From Acidaminococcus sp. (lineage in GTDB: Bacteria; Bacillota; Negativicutes; Acidaminococcales; Acidaminococcaceae), in assembly GCA_022482815.1 (NCBI GenBank), contig JAKVOM010000001.1, positions 868,001 to 932,000 of the forward strand: a DNA stretch of 64,000 nucleotides, given 5' to 3'. The first letter of the stretch is position 1; each line of letters begins with the position of its first letter. The notes under the pieces are model-generated. The model was not told where the DNA came from, made no database searches, and was given only the letters and a program-made list of their open reading frames with translations. The position numbers and the translations under genes were made by a program. Positions 51,839-61,258 of this stretch are shown piece by piece.

Positions 51839-51973
51839 TTTATTTTATAAGTTCAAAGAAAAATGTCTTGGTCATTTTTCTTCCACGGGCGGGAGACGGA
51901 CGGCGGGCTGCGGAAAGCGTGAAAAAGGGACTGTGAAATACTACGTGTGCAGTATTTCACAGCCCCTTTTTTT
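51839..51973 (+). repeat. Dispersed repeat R7, right part
   Basis: Resumes with TTTATTTTATAAGTTCAAAG, the AAAAATG...CATTTTTCTTCC inverted segment, GGGCTGCGGAAAGCGTG, and ends in the hairpin GGGACTGTGAAATAC / GTATTTCACAGCCCC (51927-51966) plus T run. That hairpin also serves as terminator for the converging abgT gene. Confidence 0.9.
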
Positions 51974-52037
51974 ATTTTTTGCTCCTGTGGGATAAACATA
52001 CCATACCACAGATTTCAGGGAACGCTTCGCTGATAAA

Positions 52038-53612
52038 TCAGATGTACAGGCCGGCACCCGGTCCTACTGGCAGTCCAGCCAGCATCCAGAGAGCCATCAT
52101 GATGGTCCAGAAGCAGAGGAAACTCATGGAATAGGGGAGCATCATGGAAGTGAGCGTACCCAGACCGGCATCTTCATCGTATTTGTTCATGAAAACGACA
52201 ATCATGGCAAAGTAGGACATAAGGGGTGTGATGATATTGGTAGAAGAGTCCCCAATACGGTAGGCAACCTGTGTCAGGGCCGGGGAAAGGCCGAGGCGGT
52301 ACATCATGGGAACAAAAATCGGTGCCATAATGGCCCACTTTGCGGAGGCAGAACCCATGAAAAGGTTCAGGAAAGCTGACAGGATGATGAAGAGGAGAAT
52401 GAGGGGAAGACCTGTAAGACCAGCCGCTTCCAGAGCGTCCGCTCCCTTGAAGGAGACGATGAGACCAAGGTTGGTCTTGCCAAAGTAGGCGATAAACTGG
52501 GAAGCAAAGAAGGCCAGAACCATGTATCCGCCCATGGATTTCATGGCGTCCGTCATGGCAGCAACAAGGTCGTGGGAGGTACGGAGTTTTTTCGTGGTCC
52601 ATCCGTAGGCAACGCCGGGCACAAGGAAGAGCAGCAGGATAGCAGGGATGAGGCCATCATGGAGGAAGGCCTTGAGTGTCAATTCCCCGCTGGGTTCAGG
52701 GGAACGGAAAAGTGCATTCTGCGGGAACATGAGCAGCGCCATGACGACGACATAGACCAGAAGGGCAATCATGGCATTCCGAAGAGCCTTGTTTTCAAGA
52801 TCCGTAATGGGCGTATTGTCCGGACGATATTTGCCCGTATAAGTTCCCAGATTGGGTTCCACAATCTTATCTGTGACGATGGTACCGACGATAGTCAGCA
52901 GGAATGTAGAAGCTGCAAGGAAATACCAGTTGCAGGTAGGATCAAGAGTCATATCGATTCCGGCTGCAATCAGGGCCTGGTTGGTAATACCCGTGAGCAG
53001 GGGGTCCGTAGTTCCGAGCAGCAGGTTAGCGGAAAAACCGCCCGATACGCCGGCAAAAGCAGCGGCCATACCGGCCAGGGGATGACGTCCCGCCATGGCA
53101 AAAATCAGGGCTCCGATAGGGATGACGATAACGTATCCGGCATCGGAAGCAATGTTTGACATGATACCGGCAAACAAAACGATAGGAGTCAGATACCGCG
53201 GGTTGGCATTCAGGAGGACTTTCTTCAAGGTTGTATTGAACAGCCCTGTCCATTCAGCAACGCCGACACCGAGCATGGCAACCAGTACAGTTCCCAGGGG
53301 CGCAAATCCTGTAAAGTTTTTTGTCGCGGAGTTAAACATATACCGCAGTCCATCGGGTGTGAGAAGAGAAACCGCTTTTCTTGTAACCTCGGCTTTGGCA
53401 CGGGCGTCAAAGTACGTGACAGAGACACCCTGGGCAGCCACAAAATGAGAGATAACGACAACAATCAGTGCGAGCATCAAGAACAGCATGGCGGGATGGG
53501 GCAGCTTATTGCCGATGACTTCCACGCCTTTCAGGAAACCACTCATTTCTTTTTTCTTTGCTTTTGAGGAATCCGTTTGAGGATTCTGCTTTCTCATTTT
53601 TTCTTCTTGCAT
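52038..53612 (-). CDS. abgT: AbgT-family transporter (aminobenzoyl-glutamate type)
   Basis: 524 residues, about twelve to thirteen membrane segments. Family signatures are FTGFAPLGTVLVAMLGVGVAEWTGL, GVSGGFSANLLLGTTDPLLTGIT and MGSASAKWAIMAPIFVPM, plus YRIGDSSTNIITPLMSYFAMI. Members import p-aminobenzoyl-glutamate or export sulfonamides. With a CPG2-like peptidase about 2 kb upstream (IS aside), use of folate breakdown products as glutamate source is plausible. AAGGAG precedes the ATG. Confidence 0.9.
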   Translation of the reverse strand: MQEEKMRKQNPQTDSSKAKKKEMSGFLKGVEVIGNKLPHPAMLFLMLALIVVVISHFVAAQGVSVTYFDARAKAEVTRKAVSLLTPDGLRYMFNSATKNFTGFAPLGTVLVAMLGVGVAEWTGLFNTTLKKVLLNANPRYLTPIVLFAGIMSNIASDAGYVIVIPIGALIFAMAGRHPLAGMAAAFAGVSGGFSANLLLGTTDPLLTGITNQALIAAGIDMTLDPTCNWYFLAASTFLLTIVGTIVTDKIVEPNLGTYTGKYRPDNTPITDLENKALRNAMIALLVYVVVMALLMFPQNALFRSPEPSGELTLKAFLHDGLIPAILLLFLVPGVAYGWTTKKLRTSHDLVAAMTDAMKSMGGYMVLAFFASQFIAYFGKTNLGLIVSFKGADALEAAGLTGLPLILLFIILSAFLNLFMGSASAKWAIMAPIFVPMMYRLGLSPALTQVAYRIGDSSTNIITPLMSYFAMIVVFMNKYDEDAGLGTLTSMMLPYSMSFLCFWTIMMALWMLAGLPVGPGAGLYI

Positions 53613-53975
53613 TTTTTTCTCCTTGTGTTCATGCGGGACCTTGAATATCCGTACCGGTCCCTTGTTTTGGTTTTGAGGACGAATTTGAGTCTGATAAAGA
53701 CTGATTGCAGCGTTTTATCCCTGATGGGGTCGTTTCCCCGGGAGAAAATATCCTCCTTTCTGTAAAGTTTGTATCAGTATAATGCTATTTTACCAAAAAC
53801 TTAATAATTTGAATAGTACGAAATTAACAAAAGGCAATCATACTCGTCCGCCCCATGGTAAGGGCATTTTTTGTGTAAATAGGGAAGATAGCTCCGGAAA
53901 AACTGTGGTATGATAAATAAAAACTTGATGGCAGTGTTATTGTTTCGCCAAAACAGCAGGGGAGGCAAATAGAAT
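53613..53975. other. Intergenic region between divergent abgT and mutT
   Basis: No gene. On the plus strand TATGAT (53909-53914) is a possible -10 for mutT, without a clear -35. On the minus strand TATACT (around 53780) may be the abgT -10. GGGGAGGC is the ribosome binding site of mutT. Confidence 0.4.
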
Positions 53976-54461
53976 ATGCGGGATACGTCGTTGGTTTATC
54001 TGATTGACCATGTAGGCCGTGTTCTTTTGGGACACAAACGGCGCGGAATGGGATTTGGCAAATGGAACGGTTTTGGCGGTAAGATTGAAGCCGGTGAAAC
54101 GATGCGGCAGTGCGCCGTGCGGGAACTTAATGAAGAGTGTGGACTCAGCGTTAGTCCCGATGCTCTGCAGCTCGTTGCCGATTTATATTTTGACCAGCCT
54201 TCGGATGCCAAATGGTCCCACGGCGGTATGGTGTACTTTGCTCGTTCCTGGACGGGGACCCCGGTGCTGTCGGATGAAATGGAACCGAGGTGGTTTCGTC
54301 TGGAAGAACTGCCTTATGATGAGATGTGGCAGGCAGATAAGATTTGGCTGCCCATGCTGCTTCAGGGTAAGCAGCTGCGGGGTACGATTGTGTTTGCCGA
54401 AGATGGAGATACGGTCATAGATTCTGTATTTCGGGAGGTTCATCTTGACTCCGCAAAATAA
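53976..54461 (+). CDS. NUDIX hydrolase, MutT/MTH1-like 8-oxo-dGTP diphosphatase
   Basis: 161 residues. A perfect Nudix box GKIEAGETMRQCAVRELNEE continues CGL (residues 35-57, REXXEE core). Around it MGFGKWNGFGGK and WSHGGMVYFARSW resemble human MTH1. It hydrolyses oxidised nucleotides such as 8-oxo-dGTP to the monophosphate. Its last 17 bases overlap mutY, so the two oxidative-damage enzymes are coexpressed. Confidence 0.88.
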   Translation: MRDTSLVYLIDHVGRVLLGHKRRGMGFGKWNGFGGKIEAGETMRQCAVRELNEECGLSVSPDALQLVADLYFDQPSDAKWSHGGMVYFARSWTGTPVLSDEMEPRWFRLEELPYDEMWQADKIWLPMLLQGKQLRGTIVFAEDGDTVIDSVFREVHLDSAK

Positions 54462-55515
54462 CTGGGTTTCGCTGCTTCTGGATTGGTTTGACCGCAGTAA
54501 AAGGGAACTTCCCTGGCGGGAAGTAAAACCGCGTAATCCCTACCACGTATGGGTTTCGGAAATTATGTTGCAGCAGACGCGGACGGAGACTGTCAAGGAA
54601 TATTTTATCCGCTGGATGCAGCAGTTTCCCACGGTAGAAAAACTGGCTTCGTCAGAGGAAGAAACTGTGCTTCGCGCCTGGCAGGGGCTGGGATATTATT
54701 CACGGGCCCGTAATCTTCTGAAGGCGGCGAGGGAAATCATGATTCATGAACAGGGAAAAGTTCCGTCAGATCCCGAAGTTCTCCGGAAACTGCCCGGCAT
54801 TGGTGAATATACAGCCGGTGCCATCGCTTCGATGGCTTACGGTGTTCCGGTTCCCGCGGTGGATGGAAATTTGCTGCGTGTGCTGGCGCGGCTTTATGCG
54901 GTTCGGGACGATGTGCTGTCGACGTCCGGTAAAAAGAAGATCGGAACCCTGGCTGAATCTGTGATCCCGTCCGCGCGGCCGGGAGATTTTAACGAGGCTA
55001 TGATGGATCTGGGCGCTGACATCTGCATCCCTAAGAAACCTCGCTGCGAGAAGTGTCCCTTGATGGGCTGCTGTCAGGCTTATGCAAAGGGAATGACAGA
55101 AGAATTGCCCGTACGCAGGCGCCGCCAGACTCAAAAAGTCTATTATGCGGCATGCCTTTTTGCCAGACAGGAGGGCCGTGTGCTGCTGCACCGCTGCCCT
55201 GCAAAGGGCCTTTTGGCGTCCTTATGGGAATTACCGACTTTTCTCGCGGTCTCCGAAGAGGAGAGCAGGGCACTTGCTGCCGAAGCAGCCGGTGCGCCGC
55301 TGGAGAATCCGGTTTGGTCACACAAGCATGTCTTTACCCACGTCATCTGGTATATGACTGCTTATCCCGTCGTTTTGCGGGACAAGCAATTTGAAGAACG
55401 TGGAGATTACTGCTGGGCAGCGCCGGAAGACTACAGACGCCTTCCGCTCTGCGGTCCTTGTGAGCGCTTCTTCAAGGATATCCGGAATGGCACGGAAACC
55501 GAGTTATTCAGGTGA
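54445..55515 (+). CDS. mutY: A/G-specific adenine glycosylase
   Basis: 356 residues. The HhH-GPD core has PYHVWVSEIMLQQTRTETV, LPGIGEYTAGAIASMAYG and catalytic PAVDGNLLRVLARL (about Asp139). A [4Fe-4S] loop CIPKKPRCEKCPLMGCC lies at about 194-210. A C-terminal NUDIX-like domain (about 225-350) recognises 8-oxoG. It removes adenine mispaired with 8-oxoguanine. The TTG start with GGGAGG upstream overlaps mutT. Confidence 0.95.
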   Translation: MTPQNNWVSLLLDWFDRSKRELPWREVKPRNPYHVWVSEIMLQQTRTETVKEYFIRWMQQFPTVEKLASSEEETVLRAWQGLGYYSRARNLLKAAREIMIHEQGKVPSDPEVLRKLPGIGEYTAGAIASMAYGVPVPAVDGNLLRVLARLYAVRDDVLSTSGKKKIGTLAESVIPSARPGDFNEAMMDLGADICIPKKPRCEKCPLMGCCQAYAKGMTEELPVRRRRQTQKVYYAACLFARQEGRVLLHRCPAKGLLASLWELPTFLAVSEEESRALAAEAAGAPLENPVWSHKHVFTHVIWYMTAYPVVLRDKQFEERGDYCWAAPEDYRRLPLCGPCERFFKDIRNGTETELFR

Positions 55516-55625
55516 ATCGGCGACTGGGTGTCAGTCGCTTATACCCTTATATTGTTCTCTATAGACCCCTGTGTTATAATATGGACAGTTTTCAGACTGA
55601 GTAGTCAGAAGGAAAGGTGATGTGC

Positions 55626-57506
55626 ATGAAGGATAACAGACAGCCTTCCAAAAGTGCGCTCTACTATTATGTGGCGGCCATTATTGTGATTTTGGTCATT
55701 AATACCATCATTACACCTATGTTCTTTAAACCCCATGTACAGGAGGTTACCTATACGAATTTCCTGAAAATGGTGGACGAAGGCAAGGCATCCAAAGTTG
55801 AAATCAACCAGAATCGGATTGCACTTCTTTGCAAGGGTGATGACGGCAAGGAAATGATCTATGTGACGGGGCGTGTCGACGATCCTGAACTGGTCAATCG
55901 TTTGGTGAAGGCCAATGTAGAATTTTCTCAGGTTGTACCGAAGGAAGAATCTCCGATTGCAAAGTTCTTTAATAACTGGATCTTCCCATTCCTGCTCTTT
56001 ATTGTCATCGGACAGCTGATTATGCGGTTCCTCGGGCCGAAACTTGGCGGCGGAGGCAATATGATGAGTTTTGGCAAGAGCAATGCCAAAGTCTACATCG
56101 AAGCACAGACCGGCAAGACATTCAAGGATGTGGCCGGGCAGGATGAAGCTAAGGAAGCTTTGCAGGAAATTGTTTCCTATCTGCATAATCCGACAAAATA
56201 TAAGGAAATCGGTGCTACGATGCCGAAAGGCGTTCTCCTTGTGGGACCTCCGGGTACTGGTAAGACACTGCTTGCCAGAGCTGTTGCCGGTGAGGCCAAG
56301 GTGCCTTTCTTCTCGATTTCCGGCTCCGAATTTATTGAAATGTTCGTAGGTATGGGTGCTGCCCGTGTTCGTGATCTCTTTAAACAAGCACAGGAAAAAG
56401 CTCCTTGTATCGTCTTCATCGATGAAATCGATGCCATCGGTAAGAAACGTGATAACGGGTCTTTCGGCAGCAACGACGAACGGGAACAGACACTGAACCA
56501 GCTGCTTTCTGAAATGGACGGTTTCGATGGCAGCAAAGGGGTCATCATTCTGGCTGCAACGAACCGTCCGGAGGTGCTCGATAAGGCACTGCTCCGTCCG
56601 GGCCGTTTTGACCGCCGGGTTCCTGTTGAACTGCCGGACCTGCAGGGCCGTGAAGCTATCCTGAAGGTTCATTCTCATGATGTCAAGATTTCTCCGGATG
56701 TCGATTTTCATACGATTGCCCTGGCAACGAGCGGTGCTTCCGGCGCAGAACTGGCAAACATCGTCAACGAAGCAGCCCTGAGGGCCGTACGTATGGGACG
56801 TAAGGAAGTCATCCAGGAGGATCTGGAAGAATCTGTCGAAGTGGTTATTGCCGGTGCACAGCGTAAGGGTGCCGTGATTTCTCAGGAAGAAAAGCGGATT
56901 ATCGCTTATCACGAAATTGGTCACGCGCTTGTCGCTGCCAAGCAGACGGAATCGGCGCCGGTACACAAGATTACGATTATCCCGAGAACTTCCGGTGCAC
57001 TCGGCTACACGATGCAGGTAGACACGCAGGAAAAAGTCCTCATGACCAAGGAAGAACTGTTCAACAAGATTGTTACACTGACAGGCGGACGGTCCGCAGA
57101 AGAGTTGGTTTTCTCCAAGGTAACAAGCGGTGCTTCCAATGATATTGAACAGGCAACGAAGCTGGCACGGGCTATGATTACCCGGTTCGGTATGACGGAT
57201 GAGTTTGATATGGTGGCACTGGAAACCGTCAATAATGCTTATTTGTCCGGAGATACGTCTCTGGCCTGTGCTCCTGAGACGGCCGCTAAAATTGACAGCG
57301 CTGTCTTTGAAGTCGTGAAAAAGGCTCATACGGAAGCACGCCGTATCTTAAATGAAAATCGTGACAAACTCGATGAACTGGCAGCCTATCTGCTGAAAAA
57401 AGAAACGATTACGGGTGACGAATTCATGGCTATCTTGAATGGCAAGGATCCGGATGGCCCGAAACCGGTCGAGGCCGAAGTTGTGCAGGAACAACCAAAT
57501 GCTTAA
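55626..57506 (+). CDS. ftsH: ATP-dependent zinc metalloprotease FtsH
   Basis: 626 residues from ATG 55626 (GGAAAGG eight bases upstream; two earlier in-frame starts overlap that site). Two membrane helices (about 15-35, 116-136) flank an external domain. The AAA domain has Walker A GPPGTGKT (about 207), Walker B IVFIDEID and an SRH arginine region. The protease site is YHEIGHAL (His429, Glu430, His433). It degrades damaged membrane and some cytoplasmic proteins. It is monocistronic, ended by repeat R8. Confidence 0.96.
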   Translation: MKDNRQPSKSALYYYVAAIIVILVINTIITPMFFKPHVQEVTYTNFLKMVDEGKASKVEINQNRIALLCKGDDGKEMIYVTGRVDDPELVNRLVKANVEFSQVVPKEESPIAKFFNNWIFPFLLFIVIGQLIMRFLGPKLGGGGNMMSFGKSNAKVYIEAQTGKTFKDVAGQDEAKEALQEIVSYLHNPTKYKEIGATMPKGVLLVGPPGTGKTLLARAVAGEAKVPFFSISGSEFIEMFVGMGAARVRDLFKQAQEKAPCIVFIDEIDAIGKKRDNGSFGSNDEREQTLNQLLSEMDGFDGSKGVIILAATNRPEVLDKALLRPGRFDRRVPVELPDLQGREAILKVHSHDVKISPDVDFHTIALATSGASGAELANIVNEAALRAVRMGRKEVIQEDLEESVEVVIAGAQRKGAVISQEEKRIIAYHEIGHALVAAKQTESAPVHKITIIPRTSGALGYTMQVDTQEKVLMTKEELFNKIVTLTGGRSAEELVFSKVTSGASNDIEQATKLARAMITRFGMTDEFDMVALETVNNAYLSGDTSLACAPETAAKIDSAVFEVVKKAHTEARRILNENRDKLDELAAYLLKKETITGDEFMAILNGKDPDGPKPVEAEVVQEQPNA

Positions 57507-57520
57507 CTGCCTGTAATAAA

Positions 57521-57790
57521 GGGGCTGTGAAATAATGCATGTGCGTTATTTCACAGCCCCTTATCGCTTTCCGCCGTCCGCAGCCCGCATTCCGCCTATG
57601 GACGAAAAATGACAAGGCATTTTTCTAGAAACTTATAAAAATAAAACCTAAAATTTAGGTTTTCTGCTAAATTTCAGGTTTTACATAATTATTTATTTGA
57701 ATCAAAACCTTCAATACACTGTTGTAGGCGAGGCTAAATGCCATAAGCTAAAAGCCAAATGCGCTTTTTTGTTTTTTCACAGTCCCTTTT
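57521..57790 (-). repeat. Dispersed intergenic repeat, copy R8
   Basis: Complete minus-oriented copy: hairpin GGGGCTGTGAAATAATGC / GCGTTATTTCACAGCCCC (57521-57561), then CGCAGCCCGCATTCC, the GGCATTTTTCT segment, central palindrome AAACCTAAAATTTAG / CTAAATTTCAGGTTT (about 57643-57682, drifted), and the far end TTTTTTCACAGTCCC (to 57785). Ends are 12-bp inverted repeats with one difference. Acts as ftsH terminator. Confidence 0.9.
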
Positions 57791-57974
57791 CAAAAAGGAT
57801 TTGTGCTGATTTTGATGCACTTTCCTCCTGTTTTGTCTTATGCTTTGACGCCTCTTTTCCCATTCTTCACATTATATGATATAATAACGGGTACAATTTT
57901 CTGATGACGCTTCTTCGTGGCGTGCTCCCCGCGAATTTGCACGCATTTTCGAGTGGGCGGAAGGAATGATGGAT

Positions 57975-59564
57975 ATGGAAATGAATAATTTACCCTGGAA
58001 AAATGAACCCGGTATTTTTAATCTCATAAAAGAACATCTTGATGAAAATGGTTTCTTCGCACCGGAACAAATTAAGGATAAAAATTTGCTTGAAAGTTAT
58101 CCGACGGTTTTTCTGGATCCGGGAGCTGCCGATATCTTTCTCTCGGATATGCATATTGAAGGGCAGGAGGGCCTGGCAGAACCGATTTGGCAGACACTTA
58201 TCGCCTATGCAGAGAATCCCGACCCTGAAACTGCCAAGAAAATCTATTATGGACTTTCGGCAACGCCGTTTATCTTCTATTATGATGCCATCGTCGAGCT
58301 CATGTCACAGGCACCCATTCCCGATGCGCTGTGGCAGCTCTGCAACGACTGGCTGCACGAGGCGATTAATCCGGAGCCGATAAAGCTGGCCATCACTGTG
58401 GCCGGGCTGTATTTGCTGAATGAAGAAAATCTGAACCGTGCCCAGAGCCTCAAAAAGGATTTAATGCTGATGGCGCGCTGCGAAGAATTCACGAATTATG
58501 TCATCTATGCACTGGAGCTCGGCCATATGCTGGAAGAGAATGATTTGTGGGAAATCATGAACCACACAAATCGCTGGGGCCGCGTCAGTGCCATGGAGAT
58601 GTATAATTACGTAACGCCGGAGGAAAAGCATTGGCTCCTGCTGAACGGATGGGATTTGAACGTAGACTATCCGGCAATTTCTCTGCTGATTTTAAAGCGG
58701 AGCGACATGATGGACCTGCTGGAACAGGACGCCATGTCCGCAGAAGATTTTGCGGCCGTAATGCATACAGTTGTTGATTACGTGGACTTTTTACTGAACT
58801 TTGAACCGCCTACCCGGAGGGCGGCGGAAGAGATGCCGGTCATTCAGCTGTACAGCCTGCTGCAAAAATGCATTCTTCATGCCAAGGCGCATCATAAGAC
58901 GTTGGAAGAGGCGGCCGTCCTGATGAATCTGTCGCGCGAGCTGCAGACTATGGTGGATCAGAAGAATTGGGATCAGCTCAGCATGAACCAGTGTCACACC
59001 CTGATCAGTGCTATTGAGTCCCTTGTCTATGAGACGCCCTGGAAGGAAATCCTGCCCAAGCATCTGCTGAATGAAGACGGCAGTACGAATCTGCTGGCCG
59101 TACAAATGGCCTACGCCATGGAAATCCCAATCCACACCAGGCTGTGGAATCTTTTGAAAAAGGATCCGATGCGGACGGAACTTTATCCTTTCCTGCTTTC
59201 GACGGAAAGCAAACGGTCTTTTGACCGGGTACTAGCTTTCGCTGAAGCCCACGTCAATGAGTATCTGGTGGATGAGCGGACAATTGTGCCGCTTTTGGTG
59301 GCCTTGACTCAGCACCCCGGCGAAGGTGAAAATATTCTGGCACCGGCGCTGACGAGTCTTTACGAAAGCGTGCGGGCCAATGCCATTACTGTCCTGGAAA
59401 CCTGGCCGGATAAAAACTGGTCCCCTACCATTCAGCTTGCACTGATGAAAGCAAAGGAAATGACGGCGCAGCCATTTTTGACGTTGCGTCTGAATGAACT
59501 GCTTCGTCATCGGGCACTGCAGGTGGAAGATTTGAGCGCTGCGTTCTTCTCACATTTATCATAA
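57975..59564 (+). CDS. Unknown all-helical (HEAT-like) protein
   Basis: 529 residues from ATG 57975 (AAGGA nine bases upstream; ATGs at 57966 and 57969 are too close to it). I do not recognise the family. The chain is acidic, free of signal peptides and membrane segments, and built of short amphipathic helices (for example LAEPIWQTLIAYAENPDPETAKKIYYGL, ILAPALTSLYESVRANAITVLETWPD), suggesting HEAT/ARM-like repeats and a cytoplasmic scaffold or binding role. The last third (SVRANAITVLETWPDKNW) is most HEAT-like. It is monocistronic. Confidence 0.75.
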   Translation: MEMNNLPWKNEPGIFNLIKEHLDENGFFAPEQIKDKNLLESYPTVFLDPGAADIFLSDMHIEGQEGLAEPIWQTLIAYAENPDPETAKKIYYGLSATPFIFYYDAIVELMSQAPIPDALWQLCNDWLHEAINPEPIKLAITVAGLYLLNEENLNRAQSLKKDLMLMARCEEFTNYVIYALELGHMLEENDLWEIMNHTNRWGRVSAMEMYNYVTPEEKHWLLLNGWDLNVDYPAISLLILKRSDMMDLLEQDAMSAEDFAAVMHTVVDYVDFLLNFEPPTRRAAEEMPVIQLYSLLQKCILHAKAHHKTLEEAAVLMNLSRELQTMVDQKNWDQLSMNQCHTLISAIESLVYETPWKEILPKHLLNEDGSTNLLAVQMAYAMEIPIHTRLWNLLKKDPMRTELYPFLLSTESKRSFDRVLAFAEAHVNEYLVDERTIVPLLVALTQHPGEGENILAPALTSLYESVRANAITVLETWPDKNWSPTIQLALMKAKEMTAQPFLTLRLNELLRHRALQVEDLSAAFFSHLS

Positions 59565-59567
59565 CCA

Positions 59568-59666
59568 TAAAGGGGCTGTGAAATAATGCACACGCATTAT
59601 TTCACAGCCCCTTTTTCACGCTTTCAGCTGCTCGCCGCCCGCATCCCGCCCATGGAAGAAAAATGC
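59568..59666 (-). repeat. Dispersed repeat R9, left part
   Basis: Minus-oriented: hairpin AAAGGGGCTGTGAAATAATG / CATTATTTCACAGCCCCTTT (59568-59614), terminator for the preceding gene, then GCTCGCCGCCCGCATCCCGCC and CATGGAAGAAAAATGCC, where segment C begins. Confidence 0.85.
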
Positions 59667-59720
59667 CTTTCATTAAACCAAACCGTCAGGTTGGGTATTC
59701 CTTTGGGACCTTGTATCATA

Positions 59721-59915
59721 TGTATTGGGACTTTACCCCTCTTCTGGGGGAAAGTGCTACACTGTAGAAGATGCTGTGGATTGGTTTTGGGACCTACCGA
59801 TTAACGGTTTGAAGAAGACTCCAACCACAGCTCTTTGCAGCGATGTTAATTAGTTAGATACCGCCAGACGGTTTATATAGAACAAGGATACATGGCAGAG
59901 AGTCTGTGGTTTCAG
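59721..59915 (+). ncRNA. Bridge RNA of the IS110-type element
   Basis: Three stem-loops in order. A 5' hairpin lies at 59730-59755 (ACTTTACCCC / GGGGGAAAGT). The target loop spans 59773-59831, closed by GCTGTGG-TTGG / CCAACCACAGC, holding guide TTTGGGACCT (59786-59795), inner hairpin ACCG-ATTAA-CGGT and guide GAAGAAG (59811-59817). The donor loop spans 59831-59902, closed by CTCTTTGC / GGCAGAGAG, holding TAGTTAG (59851-59857), inner hairpin ACCG-CCAGA-CGGT and GATACA (59887-59892). Guides match target and element ends (see findings). RNA ends are approximate. Confidence 0.85.
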
Positions 59916-59943
59916 CATCATATTTTTTAGGAGGTTTTATATT

Positions 59944-61188
59944 ATGATCTACGTTGGAATTGATGTGTCCAAAGACAAACATGACTGCTGCATCCTTGAC
60001 CCAGAGCATAAGTCCAGGTACAAGCAATTTACTATTACCAATGATTGGGAAGGCTTTGACTTTCTGCTGAAGCAGATATGCTCTTACAAACAACCGGCAG
60101 AAAACATAAAAGTAGGGCTTGAAGCCACCGGACCTTACAGCGAGAATATCACCAGATTCCTGCTGAATAACGGGCTACCAACTTATGTCTTCAATCCCAT
60201 GATGACAGATCAATACAAAAAGAGTCATAGCCTTCGCAAAACTAAAACCGATCGCATTGATGCTCATTTTATAGCCTGTATGTTCATGTCCGATTTGGAT
60301 CTCAAACCCTACGTTCCTAAAGAATACCACAATGAACGTCTCATGTCACTTACCAGATCTCGGTTCAGAATGGTTCAGGCAAGAACAAAGATTAAACAAG
60401 ACGTGGATCGGCTTGTGGTTCTCAACTTCCCTGAACTAGGAAAATATATGAACCTGAATTCTGCTACTGCTCACGCTATATTCATGGAATATCCTACCCC
60501 CGAGGAGCTGGCAAACGCCAATTTGAAACACTTGAAAAACATTATTCACAAGGCATCCAGAGGCAGCTTAAATGAGGATTTGGCTGAACAAATTCGTGAC
60601 GAAGCAAAAAAATCTATCGGTAAACACAACAATCTGGGCAATGAACATGAATTGCGGGCGAACATCCGGATTCTTGAGGACTATGATGAAGAAATTCGCA
60701 AAATCGAGGCTGAGGAAAAGGAGCTGCTGAGCGAGCATCCGGAACCTATACTTACAATTCCTGGGATTGGTGCCGTCACAGGGGCTGCAATTTTAGCGGA
60801 AGTCGGGGATTTTTCCAGGTTCTCTTCTCCCGACAAAGTTCTAGCCTATGCCGGGCTTGCACCGTCCAGGAACCAGTCAGGACGCAGAAGTGGGATAGGT
60901 CGAAGCGCCCACATGGAGAAAAGAGGGTCACGTTATCTACGATTTGCGCTCTTTAACGCAGCGATATTCGTCTGCCGGTACGAACCCGCCTACAAGGAAT
61001 ATTTGGCTAAGAAACTAAACGAAGGCAAGCATTACTACATAGCAATCTCTCATGCAGCCAAAAAGTTGGTACGGTTAATTTATACACTTCAGACAACAGG
61101 AAATACATACAAAACATCTGCTCAATTAATGCTTCAAAAGCAGATAAATACTAGCTCCGATTCGCAGAATTTTGCACTTGACATATGA
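59944..61188 (+). CDS. IS110-family bridge-RNA-dependent recombinase (DEDD transposase)
   Basis: 414 residues. The N-terminal RuvC-like DEDD domain has YVGIDVSKDKHDC (Asp6-Asp7 region), VGLEATGPYSEN and KTDRIDAHFIA. A helical middle leads to the C-terminal transposase-20 domain with ILTIPGIGAVTGAAILAEVGD (about 274-294) and GIGRSAHMEKRGSRYLR, where the conserved serine (about 320) is the nucleophile. AGGAGG nine bases upstream of ATG supports the start. Intact and probably active. Confidence 0.93.
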   Translation: MIYVGIDVSKDKHDCCILDPEHKSRYKQFTITNDWEGFDFLLKQICSYKQPAENIKVGLEATGPYSENITRFLLNNGLPTYVFNPMMTDQYKKSHSLRKTKTDRIDAHFIACMFMSDLDLKPYVPKEYHNERLMSLTRSRFRMVQARTKIKQDVDRLVVLNFPELGKYMNLNSATAHAIFMEYPTPEELANANLKHLKNIIHKASRGSLNEDLAEQIRDEAKKSIGKHNNLGNEHELRANIRILEDYDEEIRKIEAEEKELLSEHPEPILTIPGIGAVTGAAILAEVGDFSRFSSPDKVLAYAGLAPSRNQSGRRSGIGRSAHMEKRGSRYLRFALFNAAIFVCRYEPAYKEYLAKKLNEGKHYYIAISHAAKKLVRLIYTLQTTGNTYKTSAQLMLQKQINTSSDSQNFALDI

Positions 61189-61258
61189 TAGTTAGTCTCC
61201 TTCCACGCAGTCGGAAGGAGGAGGCCGCGAAGTGGCGGAAGATAGTACCAATCCAATG

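Larger units (their letters stand above)
59710..61198 (+). mobile_element. IS110-family insertion sequence (IS621-like organisation)
   Basis: The element begins CT-TGTATC at 59710 and ends GTTAGT-CT at 61198, with the two-base core CT at both junctions and a single CT in the empty site. There are no terminal inverted repeats, as expected for IS110. The transposase fills the right end, with eight bases from its stop to the element end; a 232-base noncoding left region carries the bridge RNA. Confidence 0.93.
59667..61258 (+). repeat. Segment C, second copy, split by the IS110-type element
   Basis: 59667-59711 (TTTCATTAAACC...TTTGGGACCT) and 61197-61258 (CTCCTTCCACG...CCAATCCAATG) together equal the uninterrupted segment at 33525-33630 on the minus strand, apart from a few base changes. 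The segment is itself palindrome-rich (CTCCTTC...GGAAGGAG; GGCCGCGAAGTGGC). Confidence 0.9.
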
